Of a stretch of 64,000 nucleotides of DNA, positions 22,507 to 33,315 are shown piece after piece. The stretch covers positions 558,001-622,000 of the forward strand of contig JBAIAA010000812.1 in assembly GCA_037893245.1 (NCBI GenBank), read 5' to 3'. The stretch's first letter is position 1. Each line of letters opens with the position of its first letter. Below the pieces are notes generated by a model that saw only the letters and a program-made list of their open reading frames with translations, was not told where the DNA came from and ran no database searches. Both the position numbers and the translations under genes were made by a program. The DNA comes from Crossaster papposus (taxonomy: Eukaryota; Echinodermata; Asteroidea; Velatida; Solasteridae).

Positions 22507-23279
22507 CTGGTTTAATAATTACATGGATTAATAAAAACAGCAGTAATATAATATGACCAAAGTATTAATTCACATGTTCAGTCCACAAGAATGGTTCTCT
22601 TACCACGAGTCTCGCCTACTTTCACGATTACCCTATTTTAAAACTTGACCTCAAATGACATTTTACCAAAGTATATTACCATCACATGCAAGTTTCTATA
22701 TTGCATCTATGATTTGATTGCAAACGAGGCCAATTTTACAATTACATTTACAACCCTTTTTTACAACTTGACCTCAAATGACCATTTGCTTCAGTAAAAA
22801 TGAGACAAGTTTTGCAATTCAAGCCGATTTTAGAACTTGAACTTTGACCTCAGTACTTGACCTTTACCACAACCATGATATTGCATCCATGACCCAAATT
22901 TGATTGGAATTATATTTCAATATATACGACCAATTTTTTCAAAACTTTAACCAAATTGATGTATACATACGAACGAACATCGTACATAAATAGTGAGTGC
23001 ATAGTCTCTAAACTTCGCTCAGGCGAGCTAAAATCAGACAGATCTGGGCAGAAAGGGCTAAATTGGCCTCGGGGTGTATTGTGAGCTTTTTAGATTTTGA
23101 TTATTTATATTCCTTAAAATGTCCATCTTGCTACAATTTCACATCAAAATTTCGTGTATTTGCGGTGATTTGTTTTTTAAATCAAAATCGGGAAGGTATT
23201 AATACGGTACTAGGAAAACATCTGGATCAAGAAAAACAACTACATGTATGTCTATAACAGGTTCAGTTTTTCTACATAC
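22507..23279. other. Intron with a dispersed repeat
   Basis: About 22600-22990 repeats phrases such as ACTTGACCTCAAATGAC and TTGCATCTATGA, also found at 17440-17600. No gene seen. Confidence 0.5.
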
Positions 23280-23501
23280 CTTCAGGGCATATGTAGGCCG
23301 TGTAGTTTACTATAGGCCTGTCAGTGTCATCACAGTAGAACCCTTCAGGGCAAGTCTTGCAGGTCCACTCTTCCGGCTCATCCTGGTACGTTCCTGCCGG
23401 GCAGGGCACTTTGTCATCCACACCTTCCATGCAGTAGTAGCCTGGAGGGCAAGGGTAGCCTAAGGGCTCACGCACAATCTGACCGCCGGGGCAGTAGAAA
23501 C
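23280..23501 (-). CDS. Exon of GCC2/GCC3 cysteine-rich gene
   Basis: Intact 222-nt exon in phase 1 to phase 1. It reads FYCPGGQIVREPLGYPC, PGYYCMEGVDDKVPC, AGTYQDEPEEWTC, KTCPEGFYCDDTDRP and YICPEG. Acceptor CCAATAG, donor CTGAAG|GTATGT. Confidence 0.9.
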
Positions 23502-24105
23502 CTATTGGGTTTAAAACAGAAACTATTACACTAGGAAAGGACATGGTGTGATTTTGCATTCAAAACGGACACGGCCATTAGCAGGATTTATCAAATTCAC
23601 ATCCAAATGCTTTAAATTCACATCCTTGATCAAGTCGTAAAAATCTTAATTTACATCCAGTTGTGAAAACACTTTGCACCTTAAATCATGGCAAATATTT
23701 TTGGGAAGGTTTTCTTTTTATTTCTGGCACTTAAGTGCTATCAGTCTTCACTCGAGTTGAGTTGAGTCGACTTGAGTCTTCTGCCTGCAATAGCAAAAGC
23801 GAACGCGAATTTGTGATGTCACTTGCCGTTTTTACGTTGCAAAAGAAATAACAAATGATGAACACATTTTAACTTCACAAAGCCCTCGCTGCCAACATTT
23901 GCCGAAGTCAAATACATTCGGCATTCGCTTAATACACGATAAGTATGAACTGGCTTTAACTCGAGCCTGCAATGTTTATGTCCAGTGAGCTAGTTCGAGA
24001 TTGTTGCAGTATTCAACAGATGCAGACGGGTGCTAACTTTATGAAGGGTTGCAAGGTGTAGAAGACCAGGAGAGTTAAATGATCGTTCCTCCATCATCGA
24101 CCTAC
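23502..24105. other. Intron with a MITE end
   Basis: At about 23532-23680 there is a truncated copy of the palindromic MITE found whole at 43870-44163 (GTGATTTTGCATTCAAA). The rest is unremarkable. Confidence 0.55.
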
Positions 24106-24285
24106 CTCGTGAGCAGTTCCCTTCAGGATAAGCCAGTCCACTAGCCCCACAGTACTGTCCCCCGACGCACTCCAAGCAGTAAGTGATGTTCTTCGCCCTC
24201 CGGGAAGGCAGGTAGGTGCCTGGGGGGCAATCCTCCTCGGAGCTGCTGCCGGCGACGCAGTAATGGCTGGAGCTGCACTCATTAC
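24106..24285 (-). CDS. Exon of GCC2/GCC3 cysteine-rich gene
   Basis: Intact 180-nt exon, phase 1 to phase 1. It reads NECSSSHYCVAGSSSEEDC, PPGTYLPSRRAKN, YCLECVGGQYCGASG and EGNCSR. Acceptor TCTGTGCAG, donor CACGAG|GTAGGT. Confidence 0.9.
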
Positions 24286-24840
24286 CTGCACAGAAAGACA
24301 TATCAAGGGATAAGTTGTTGTTGCTTGAGAATCTCAAAGTTGCAATGAATATTCTAGAAACAGGTTCGTTTCAAACAAGAGCATGAGGAACTCAGTAACA
24401 CTAGCCTTGAATACAAGGATGAGCATGTGCTGTTTCAGCCTCCGCGCATTGTACTGACAGGGCGATCGCTACCCACGGTCGGTTCCACACACCATGCGCA
24501 CACATGATGCACACATTGCTTCTGTACCGTGCCATGTACATGTAGTACGTGTGTACATGAACCTCGTATCGCCCTCTCGTAAGAGCAAGGCCTTGACGAT
24601 ACCGTTACTTCCGGGTTTGATGTTTTTCTTTATTTCCCCCATACTTCGAGGGGATGTGGAAAAGGGGGGGGGGGGGGGTATGCAATTTATGCCGCTATGA
24701 AACACGTATGGTTACATCATTGCATGCACAGTGGCTGTGTGGGCTTTTAAAAAAATTCGTATGTGGTGATCAGGGTTCACTGAATGCAGAGAATGGCCGT
24801 TATCGCTGGGCATTACCCTCTTTCACTTTTCATCACTTAC
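24286..24840. other. Intron with a G-run
   Basis: Contains a run of about 13 Gs at 24665-24678 and short CATG-rich stretches (24530-24560). No gene seen. Confidence 0.45.
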
Positions 24841-24992
24841 CTCCGGTCCCTGTTGGCTTATTGGTGGTGGAGCCGTGAGTGCAGTAGTAACCAGCGGCGC
24901 ACTTGCCCTGGGTGTGTCTAGGCCATTGGTGTCACAGTACATACCCAGGTCACAGGTGGTCTGGGAGGAGGAGCCTTCGGGGCAGTAATTAC
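24841..24992 (-). CDS. Exon of GCC2/GCC3 cysteine-rich gene
   Basis: Begins NYCPEGSSSQTTCDLG and MYCDTNGLDTP; then a one-base change near 24910 shifts to KCAAGYYCTHGSTTNKPTG. Acceptor CTTTAG, donor CGGAG|GTAAGT; phase 1 at both ends after the shift. It joins in phase to exon 38288 across a 13.3 kb intron, so no exon appears to be missing there. Confidence 0.82.
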
Positions 24993-25483
24993 CTAAAGAA
25001 GAGTTTGAAGACGAAGATCCTTTTTTATATTACAGTAATAAATAACACATGATCTTAGCCAAAAGGCTGAAAAGCGATAACGATTGATATTGAACCAATA
25101 GGGCGCTCTGGAATTATGCATGCAAATTGATTCCACCGACCATTGTTCTCATCCGAATAATATTCATATTTTAATTTTTCTAATTTGTGTATTTGGGGTC
25201 AATACAAGGACTCCTCACAGAGCCCGACGCAAACCCGACAAAACCCGTTTAGAGAAATTACCAACTTTTGGCACGTTAATTTACATCAATATTCATGAGC
25301 TTGGGGGGTTTTCATAACACATTTTCATACACATCGACAATATTCTTTTACAAATTCATTTTTTTAACCAAAAGTCACTTGAAAAATACGACTGGTATCA
25401 TAATTATTGCCATGCTGCACTGCGCCTCGCCGCTGTAAATACACCGACCTACCGGTACGAGCGCGCCGATAGATGGCGCCCTT
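24993..25483. other. Intron stretch before the H2A duplication
   Basis: Apart from the U2-like fragment, AT-rich sequence with no gene. GC content rises from about 25420 at the border of the duplicated block. Confidence 0.5.
25050..25078 (-). ncRNA. Truncated U2 snRNA-like 5' end
   Basis: The reverse complement starts ATCGCTTTTCAGCC and goes on TTTTGGCTAAGATCA, matching the conserved first 29 nt of U2 with two mismatches. This part pairs with U6 in the spliceosome. The similarity ends abruptly after GATCA, so it is a retropseudogene fragment and not a working gene. Confidence 0.6.
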
Positions 25484-25518
25484 CGGCACAACCGCGCCTC
25501 GATCGTTTACAGTTCAGG

Positions 25519-25544
25519 CCACTGACCTCTATAGAGGTCAGTGG
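25519..25544. repeat. Perfect 26-bp palindrome, copy 1
   Basis: CCACTGACCTCTA followed by its exact reverse complement, inside a TTCAGGCC direct repeat. It holds TGACCT and AGGTCA hexamers 6 bp apart, as in an everted nuclear-receptor site. About 1.5 kb upstream of no gene but within the H2A unit, beyond its 3' end. Confidence 0.75.
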
Positions 25545-26561
25545 TTCAGGCCGGTTCATTTGTTGTGGGCGGTGAAAATAGTCTGGTTCCATGGCCTGAC
25601 CATTTAATTGTGTACACCCAGACGTCGAAATTGTAGTCGCGAACGTTAACGATAATACCCGACCGTCAATAAAACGTGTTCGGAAATCTTCAGACATTTT
25701 TGGAAACGACAGTTTGGCCAAGGAAAATGTTTCGTGCTAAGCAAATTGGTGTGCTTACATTTGTTATGAAATTGGGCCCAGGTAAAACAGAACACGAGAA
25801 CAAAGCTAATAGACCACACGCGAGGTGTCAACTCACCACATTTCCAATGTTTTTTTTAAATCCATAAAAATGTGACCCAGGATATCAAAATCACTAATAA
25901 GCGGGAAATGACAATTCGCATAGTAACGAGCAAGGTACATAGTAACATTGGAAATTCCATAGGCTTTCTAATGATACCCATCCCTAGTCTGTAACTCGTA
26001 ACCAATAATTTCCGAGCTAAAGGCTTGTGATGGATGTCATTACAAAGCTTAATGAATTTCCAATCTTATTATATTTATATCTCTGAAAGTCATTTTCCGA
26101 CTGTTCTTGATTTTGATGTGCTGGGTCACAGGTATAATATCATTCACGTACTTTTACTTTTACAAGTACAAGTACGCGTAGTACGTGTATATATAGAGTA
26201 CAGACACAATGCGTATTTCTTTTTGCTTTGTTGAAGTCACAGTGCGCGCGTTGCATATTTAATGAGCTAGTTTCATATCTATTGAATGTCACATGGATAC
26301 ACGTTAAAACACACCCGCGCGAGGATGAAAACAAACACTTTCACAATGTTTTTATAAGCAGAAAAAGGGAAAATTCTTTACAAAATAAACGAAGCTATTG
26401 GACAAACCCAGCGGGCCTTTGGCTGTGAAAGTGTAAATAAAAGTGGAAAATGTAAATGGCCGTGTAAGTAAAAAGTTCTTGAAAATCTACAGATGTAATA
26501 TCTAACTTTGTCTCTTTTAAAACTTTATTTAAAAATGAAGAACAGACAGACAGCGGTGTTT

Positions 26562-26569
26562 CTCTCTTG
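26562..26569 (-). promoter_or_regulatory. Histone downstream element, copy 1
   Basis: CAAGAGAG on the minus strand, 12 bp after the histone stem-loop. This is the position and composition of the element that pairs with U7 snRNA. Confidence 0.75.
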
Positions 26570-26581
26570 TAATTATGTGGT

Positions 26582-26597
26582 GGCCCTGAAAAGAGCC
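26582..26597 (-). terminator. Histone mRNA 3' stem-loop, copy 1
   Basis: GGCTCTTTTCAGGGCC on the minus strand forms a 6-bp stem (one G-T pair) with loop TTTC, and is followed by ACCACA where cleavage is expected. It marks a replication-dependent histone mRNA without poly(A), bound by SLBP. Confidence 0.93.
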
Positions 26598-26630
26598 TTT
26601 TGGTTGTGGAGGCCAAGTAATTTATTTGTA

Positions 26631-27008
26631 TTACTTTGATACTTTGGCGGTCTTTTTGGGCAGAAGTACTTGCTGGATGTTGGGAAGCACACCGCCTTGC
26701 ACAATAGTAACTCCACTCATCAACTTGTTAAGCTCTTCGTCGTTGCGTATAGCAAGCTGCAGGTGTCGAGGGTTAATTCTCGTCTTCTTATTGTCTCGTG
26801 CTGCGTTACCGGCCAGCTCGAGGATATCCGCGGTCAGGTATTCCATCACGGCTGCCAGGTAGACCGGTGCACCGGCTCCAACCCGCTCAGCGTAGTTGCC
26901 GCTTCGCAAAAATCGATGAACACGACCCACGGGGAACTGCAGTCCCGCCCTTGAGGACCTGCTCCTGGCCTTGCTTCTTGCTTTTCCGCTCTTTCCTCGT
27001 CCAGTCAT
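26631..27008 (-). CDS. H2A: Histone H2A, replication-dependent, copy 1
   Basis: 125-residue H2A. The start at [16 protein letters not shown] is chosen because it is the family's normal start; the open frame runs further upstream into the promoter. The fold core is complete: [15 protein letters not shown], the acidic-patch region and the docking domain through [16 protein letters not shown]. The C-terminus ends KTAKVSK with no SQ[E/D] motif, so it is not H2A.X. Unusual residues compared with canonical H2A include [21 protein letters not shown] and [10 protein letters not shown]. The gene is intronless, with stem-loop and HDE downstream and CCAAT boxes upstream. No H2B partner is seen on the other side of the promoter, unlike the usual divergent pair. 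It packages DNA in nucleosomes. Confidence 0.96.
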   Translation of the reverse strand: MTGRGKSGKARSKARSRSSRAGLQFPVGRVHRFLRSGNYAERVGAGAPVYLAAVMEYLTADILELAGNAARDNKKTRINPRHLQLAIRNDEELNKLMSGVTIVQGGVLPNIQQVLLPKKTAKVSK

Positions 27009-27130
27009 CTTGAAGTAATTGGTGGCAGTAGATTGCGATCTGCAGTGAAAGTGCCGTACGAGGGGGGTGACGGCACTAGTTATAGCGTTCCGGTGGATTG
27101 GCCGAAGCACACCAAGTAGCCAATCACGCG
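27009..27130 (-). promoter_or_regulatory. H2A promoter, copy 1
   Basis: On the minus strand a CCAAT box (+ strand ATTGG at 27097-27101) and a second one reversed (CCAAT at 27120-27124) precede a weak TATA-like CTATAACT (27078-27085). This layout is usual for S-phase histone promoters. Confidence 0.65.
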
Positions 27131-27706
27131 CGACACACTGACTGTACGGTTGAGTGCACCGCATCCATTTTTTTGATGCGTGGAGACAGAGATACATTTT
27201 TTGAATGAGGTCTGTCTGTCTGTCTTCAATCTAAGCGATGAAATCATAACAGCAAAAACCCAAAGCACCCAAAAACCTTACCTGCTTTCTCAGACGATTT
27301 CTGTCATCCCGACGGAGTGTCCCTGTTGCCTACCGATTGACCTGCCTCCACGCTGGCCGCAGATCGGCCGTCATATACCGCATTGAAAACTGTCACGGAT
27401 TTGTCTGCACGGAGATATGACAAACACATATATTAAACATACATCAAACAAGAAACCACTACTTCTCGTAATGGAGACTGAATGAACTGAAACCAGTGCG
27501 CGCACAGGTGCTGAATAACAAAAGGCTGTGCCGCCATTTGAAATTCTTACGTGACTTACTGAGGCTAAATTAACAATGACCACCATTTGTCAATTTTGTT
27601 GTTGGCGGGCACGCGTATATTTGTTTTGGTCAAAGCGATATTTTGGTTTTAAAAATTTGATCGCTAAAGTTGGGCACAACCGCGCCTCGATCGTTTACAG
27701 TTCAGG

Positions 27707-27732
27707 CCACTGACCTCTATAGAGGTCAGTGG
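27707..27732. repeat. Perfect 26-bp palindrome, copy 2
   Basis: Same palindrome as at 25519, unchanged in the second duplication unit. Confidence 0.75.
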
Positions 27733-28749
27733 TTCAGGCCGGTTCATTTGTTGTGGGCGGTGAAAATAGTCTGGTTCCATGGCCTGACCATTTAATTGTG
27801 TACACCCAGACGTCGAAATTGTAGTCGCGAACGTTAACGATAATACCCGACCGTCAATAAAACGTGTTCGGAAATCTTCAGACATTTTTGGAAACGACAG
27901 TTTGGCCAAGGAAAATGTTTCGTGCTAAGCAAATTGGTGTGCTTTCATTTGTTATGAAATTGGGCCCAGGTAAAACAGAACACGAGAACAAAGCTAATAG
28001 ACCACACGCGAAGTGTCAACTCACCACATTTACAATGTTTTTTTTAAATCCATGAAAATGTGACCCAGGATATCAAAATCACTAATAAGCGGGAAATGAC
28101 AATTCGCATAGTAACGAGCAAGGTACATAGTAACATTGGAAATTCCATAGGCTTTCTAATGATACCCATCCCTAGTCTGTAACTCGTAACCAATAATTTC
28201 CGAGCTAAAGGCTTGTGATGGATGTCATTACAAAGCTTAATGAATTTCCAATCTTATTATATTGATATCTCTGAAAGTCATTTTCCGACTGTTCTTGATT
28301 TTGATGTGCTGGGTCACAGGTATAATATCATTCACGTACTTTTACTTTTACAAGTACAAGTACGCGTAGTACGTGTATATATAGAGCACAGACACAACGC
28401 GTATTTCTTTTTGCTTTGTTGAAGTCACAGTGCGCGCGTTGCATATTTAATGAGCTAGTTTCATATCTATTGAATGTCACCTGGATACACGTTAAAACAC
28501 ACCCGCGCGAGGATGAAAACAAACACTTTCACAATGTTTTTATAAGCAGAAAAAGGGAAAATTCTTTACAAAATAAACGAAGCTATTGGACAAACCCAGC
28601 GGGCCTTTGGCTGTGAAAGTGTAAATAAAAGTGGAAAATGTAAATGGCCGTGTAAGTAAAAAGTTCTTGAAAATCTACAGATGTAATATCTAACTTTGTC
28701 TCTTTTAAAACTTTATTTAAAAATGAAGAACAGACAGACAGCGTTGTTT

Positions 28750-28757
28750 CTCTCTTG
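28750..28757 (-). promoter_or_regulatory. Histone downstream element, copy 2
   Basis: CAAGAGAG on the minus strand at the same distance from the stem-loop as in copy 1. Confidence 0.75.
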
Positions 28758-28769
28758 TAATTATGTGGT

Positions 28770-28785
28770 GGCCCTGAAAAGAGCC
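28770..28785 (-). terminator. Histone mRNA 3' stem-loop, copy 2
   Basis: GGCTCTTTTCAGGGCC, identical to copy 1. Confidence 0.93.
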
Positions 28786-28818
28786 TTTTGGTTGTGGAGG
28801 CCAAGTAATTTGTTTGTA

Positions 28819-29196
28819 TTACTTTGATACTTTGGCGGTCTTTTTGGGCAGAAGTACTTGCTGGATGTTGGGAAGCACACCGCCTTGCACAATAGTAACT
28901 CCACTCATCAACTTGTTAAGCTCTTCGTCGTTGCGTATAGCAAGCTGCAGGTGTCGAGGGTTAATTCTCGTCTTCTTATTGTCTCGTGCTGTGTTACCGG
29001 CCAGCTCGAGGATATCCGCGGTCAGGTATTCCATCACGGCTGCCAGGTAGACCGGTGCACCAGCTCCAACCCGCTCAGCGTAGTTGCCGCTTCGCAAAAA
29101 TCGATGAACACGACCCACGGGGAACTGCAGTCCCGCCCTTGAGGACCTGCTCCTGGCCTTGCTTCTTGCTTTTCCGCTCTTTCCTCGTCCAGTCAT
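28819..29196 (-). CDS. H2A: Histone H2A, replication-dependent, copy 2
   Basis: 125 residues, differing from copy 1 by one visible change in the alpha-3 region (LAGNTARDN instead of LAGNAARDN). That Ala is almost invariant in H2A, so the Thr is noteworthy: either a tolerated substitution or an error. All other features, including the KTAKVSK end, stem-loop, HDE and promoter, match copy 1. Confidence 0.96.
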   Translation of the reverse strand: MTGRGKSGKARSKARSRSSRAGLQFPVGRVHRFLRSGNYAERVGAGAPVYLAAVMEYLTADILELAGNTARDNKKTRINPRHLQLAIRNDEELNKLMSGVTIVQGGVLPNIQQVLLPKKTAKVSK

Positions 29197-29318
29197 CTTG
29201 AAGTAATTGGTGGCAGTAGATTGCGATCTGCAGTGAAAGTGCCGTACGAGGGGGGTGACGGCACTAGTTATAGCGTTCCGGTGGATTGGCCGAAGCACAC
29301 CAAGTAGCCAATCACGCG
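29197..29318 (-). promoter_or_regulatory. H2A promoter, copy 2
   Basis: Same two CCAAT boxes and TATA-like element as copy 1, shifted by 2188 bp. Confidence 0.65.
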
Positions 29319-29859
29319 CGACACACTGACTGTACGGTTGAGTGCACCGCATCCATTTTTTGATGCGTGGAGACAGAGATACATTTTTTGAATGAGGTCT
29401 GTCTGTCTGTCTTCAATCTAAGCGATGAAATCATAACAGCAAAAACCCAAAGCACCCAAAAACCTTACCTGCTTTCTCAGACGATTTCTGTCATCCCGAC
29501 GGAGTGTCCCTGTTGCCTACCGATTGACCTGCCTCCACGCTGGCCGCAGATCGGCCGTCATATACCGCATTGAAAACTGTCACGGATTTGTCTGCACGGA
29601 GATATGACAAACACATATATTAAACATACATCAAACAAGAAACCACTACTTCTCGTAATGGAGACTGAATGAACTGAAACCAGTGCGCGCACAGGTGCTG
29701 AATAACAAAAGGCTGTGCCGCCATTTGAAATTCTTACGTGACTTACTGAGGCTAAATTAACAATGACCACCATTTGTCAATTTCGTTGTTGGCGGGCACG
29801 CGTATATTTGTTTTGGTCAAAGCGATATTTTGGTTTTAAAAATTTGATCGCTAAAGTTG

Positions 29860-31251
29860 GGCGGCGCACTGTCAGCCCTGCTGTGGTATATATCATTGTA
29901 ATTAAATGATGTACATAACTACTTTTGGTATCATTGGAAAGCTAACGAATCGCTCTTTACAAGAGTGTCAAACAATAGAACTCCAAATACTACAGAAATA
30001 CTTTTCCCCGTCATGCCTTTTCAAGTCACATATTTGTTTTCAAAGGCGACGAGAACAGAATGTTAATGTTGATCTTCTTTTCTCCGTTCGGTTTGTTTTG
30101 CGCACACAGCGTTGACTCAAGCCCGAAAAATTGAATTTTATAAAACAAAACTTGCGATCGCCAGACAGCGAGCGCGAAAAAAACAATAACAACATAAGAA
30201 TAACTGCTCGACGCCGGTTGAAAACAAACGCTGTTTTTCAAGCTTTTCTCGGCATCCATGATAGTAAAACTTTGGACAGGTCATTTAAATGATATTTACT
30301 ATAAAATACAACCCCCCAAATCCACCCATTCATGATAATTCAAGCAATTACAAATGGTGTACCCAACCTTTAAATAAAACGTGTACTTAATTTTCTCTGC
30401 ATTACATATTTAAATCATTTTTTGTTACCTCAAATGCCAGTCGAAAACAATGTACCCAACCTTTAAATAAAACGTGTACTTAATTTTCTCTGCATTACAT
30501 ATTTAAATCATTTTTTGTTACCTCAAATGCCAGTCGAAAACAATGCAAAGAAGCACTTGACTGCATACAAATTGGCAAGTAACAATTCACCTCCCGTCTT
30601 AGACGCATCTTTATTGAGCTGCACAAAATATAAACCTGTAGAGCAGACAAAAGAAATTACAGTTTTAGAGGTGGGAGAAAAACCCCAGAGGAATATTCTG
30701 GGGAAAATCGACATATAAATCAGGTAGGGAATGAAAAACCTGCTTGCTGTGTGCCGGTGGCTGACAGATAATGCCAGTCTTACTTGTGACATGTTTACCG
30801 TCATCCATTTTGAATCACGAAAAAAATGTGCAGGGTATCTGTACACCCACCCTCCGATGCGAATTGAAACCTTGATTAATGGAGTTAAAACTTGAAATAA
30901 GTCCAACATCCGCCACTAATACGTTTCGGAAACCTTTCGACGACTCTTTGCTGTTTAAATATCATGACTATTTACTCTGTGCTAAAAAATACATATAAGT
31001 CATTGTATTGTACTAAAAATACACCTATTACAAGTTGTACTTTTGTGCTTTGTGAAATGATTCATAGGACACGACACAGCTGCAACCTGAGATGCATTGA
31101 AGTTACGACGAGTTTCATGAAAATGGATTATTAAAGGCAAAAAATGTAAAGTATTTTTTTACCCTAACGCCCTAGGCATTTATTTGGGGTACAGTACATA
31201 ATACTACCCAGTTTTCCCCTGGTGCGGGTTGGCCGCTAGTACCTCGGTGAC
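29860..31251. other. Intron stretch with repeat fragments
   Basis: Holds a MITE-like piece at 30205-30370 (related to 17812-18005), a 91-bp direct duplication at 30361-30543 (two copies starting ACCCAACCTTTAAATAAAACG shortened here to its first bases), and a SINE fragment at about 30636-30790 (GGTGGGAGAAAAACCCCAGAGG). No gene seen. Confidence 0.6.
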
Positions 31252-31797
31252 GATTAAAAAGGTGTGTGCTTGTCAAGACCACCTCGGTGAACCACCGTCT
31301 ACCAAACAGAGATGAGGACAAATCGTGCATCTTAGGGGGCGTCAAGTCGGCTTGGTTGTGGTACAAAATGGGCGTTACCGGTTGGTGCTAAGGTTAGGGT
31401 TAGGGTTAGGATTATGATTACAGTTACGGTTAGGGTTAGGGGTTACGGTTAGAGTTAGGGGTTACGGTTAGAGTTAGGGGTTACGGTTAGAGTTAGGGGT
31501 TACGGTTAGGGTTAGGGTTAGAGTTAGGGGTTACGGTTAGAGTTAGGGGTTACGGTTAGAGTTAAGGTTATAGTGGAGTTAGGGTTAGGCTTAGGAAATG
31601 CTTTTGAGTGTGGCCTTTTACAACATAACATTGCAAAATATCCATTATGTCCATTTTACAATTAGCACCAACCAGTAACGCACCAATTGTACCACACCAT
31701 GCCGACTTGACGCCCCCCAGGATGCACGATTTGCCCTCATCTCTGTTTGGTAGACGGTGGTTTACCGAGGTGGTCTCAACAAGCACACACCTTTTTA
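31252..31797. repeat. Inverted repeat enclosing degenerate telomere-like array
   Basis: Arms of about 135 bp at 31252-31389 and 31665-31797 are reverse complements at roughly 90 percent. Between them, 31386-31590 is a TTAGGG-derived array (GGTTAGGGTTAGGG) with higher-order units like TTAGGGGTTACGGTTAGAG. The arms themselves are not telomeric. Together they can form a hairpin with a telomere-like loop. Confidence 0.85.
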
Positions 31798-32000
31798 AAA
31801 GAACTTGCAGAACTCCGAGTGCGACAACAAAATGCGAATGCAAAAAATAATTTGAAAAATTCTAAGAAATAACAATTCTAAGAACTTGCAAAAATCCGAG
31901 TGCAAAAAGAATGTTAAGAACGTGAATTCAAATTCGAAGAATGTATAGAAGAATGTATCAAAGAATGTATTGACCAATGGGTCAAACATTGCGTCAAATA

Positions 32001-32198
32001 CAGACCCTTATGCAGGATTTTTTTATGGGGGGTGCGAATTTGTACTGATAGGACCAAAAATGAAACCCACATTTTTTGTGTGCCAGTACTGTTATTTCTA
32101 CATCAAAATACCATTATTTACCCCCAAAAAATGTGGACCTTTTGGTAATTTGGGGGGGTGCGTACGCAACCGTCGCACCCCCCCTGCGTACGGGCCTG
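32001..32198. mobile_element. MITE with CAGRCCC...GGGCCTG ends, copy 1
   Basis: 198 bp starting CAGACCCTTATGCAGG and ending CCTGCGTACGGGCCTG, imperfect inverted ends. A partial relative in reverse orientation lies at about 41575-41650. Similar truncated pieces at 32560-32730 and 34715-34885 share the interior and one end. Confidence 0.6.
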
Positions 32199-32329
32199 AA
32201 ACAGTGTGTCGATTAAAGATTCTTTGAATGCAAGGAAGAATTCAAAGAATTCTAATTAGAATGCAAAACAAAAATTTAGAAAAAAAAAATGAGGAAAAAA
32301 CTTCTAATGCGAAAAAGTCTGCTATTAAA

Positions 32330-32530
32330 TGCGAATACCAATTTATGCGAATACCAATTTATGCGAAAAACCAATTTATGCGAACACCAATTTATGCGAA
32401 CACCAATTTATGCGAACACCAATTTATGCGAACACCAATTTATGCGAATACCAATTTATGCGAATACAAATATGCAAAGACAAATGCACAGACAAATGCA
32501 AAGACAAATGCAAAGACAAATGCAAAGACA
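32330..32530. repeat. Short arrays of 16-bp and 12-bp units, copy 1
   Basis: CCAATTTATGCGAACA-type units followed by AAAGACAAATGC units. Same arrays recur at 34470-34690. Confidence 0.85.
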
Positions 32531-32907
32531 AATTGTGGGTGAACTTGTCGCGGGTGAACTTGTCGCAACCAACATTTTGTGTGTGCCAGTACTGTTATTT
32601 CTACATCAAAATACTATTATTTACCCCAGAAAATGTGGACCTTTTGGTAATTTGGGGGGATGCGTAAGAGCCGTCGCACCGCCCACACCCCCCCCCCCCC
32701 CCCCCCCCCCCTCCGTACGGGCCTGAAACAGTGTGTCGATTAAATATTATTTGAATGCAAAGAAGAATTCAAAGAATTCTAATTTTAAAAAAAATAAAAT
32801 GCGAAAAAGACAAAAATGCGAAAAAGACAAAAATGCGAAAAAGTCTGCTATTAAATGCGAATACAAATTGATGCGAATACAAATTGATGCGAATACAAAT
32901 TGATGCG

Positions 32908-33315
32908 AATGCGAGAGGGAACTTGTCGCGAGGGGGGACTTGTCGCGAGGGGGGACTTGTCGCGAGGGGGGACTTGTCGCGAGGGGGGACTTGTCGCGAG
33001 GGGGGACTTGTCGCGAGGGGGGACTTGTCGCGAGGGGGGACTTGTCGCGAGGGGGACTTGTCGCGAGGGGGGACTTGTCGCGAGGGGGGACTTGTCGCGA
33101 GGGGGGACTTGTCGCGAGGGGGGACTTGTCGCGAGGGGGGACTTGTCGCGAGGGGGGACTTGTCGCGAGGGGGGACTTGTCGCGAGGGAGGACTTGTCGC
33201 GAGGGAGGACTTGTCGCGAGGGGGGACTTGTCGCGAGGGGGGAATTGTCGCGAGGGGGGAATTGTCGCGAGGGGGGAATTGTCGCGAGGGGGGAATTGTC
33301 GCGAGGGGGGACTTG
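32908..33315. repeat. 17-bp array, unit ACTTGTCGCGAGGGGGG, about 24 copies
   Basis: G-rich array with regular G6 runs and TCGCGA sites; G-quadruplex formation is likely. Because 17 is not a multiple of 3, all frames on both strands are open and give cyclic peptides; no real gene. Confidence 0.95.

Larger units (their letters stand above)
25484..29859. repeat. Tandem duplication, unit 2188 bp, two copies
   Basis: Copies 25484-27671 and 27672-29859 differ at only a few scattered bases. Each starts GGCACAACCGCGCCTCG and carries one minus-strand H2A gene with its own promoter and 3' end. The duplication is recent, or an assembly duplication. It lies wholly in the intron between exons 24841 and 38288 of the cysteine-rich gene, on the same strand as that gene. 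Confidence 0.95.

Noticed and set aside
25020-25080. Functional U2 gene
   Set aside because: Only the first 29 nt are present, without Sm site or stem-loops.
26228-26428. 66-codon frame present in both H2A duplication units
   Set aside because: Its preservation follows from the very recent duplication and says nothing about coding.
26626-27386. Plus-strand frames opposite H2A and at 27180-27386
   Set aside because: Shadows of the H2A coding strand and promoter; no histone H2B or other family match.
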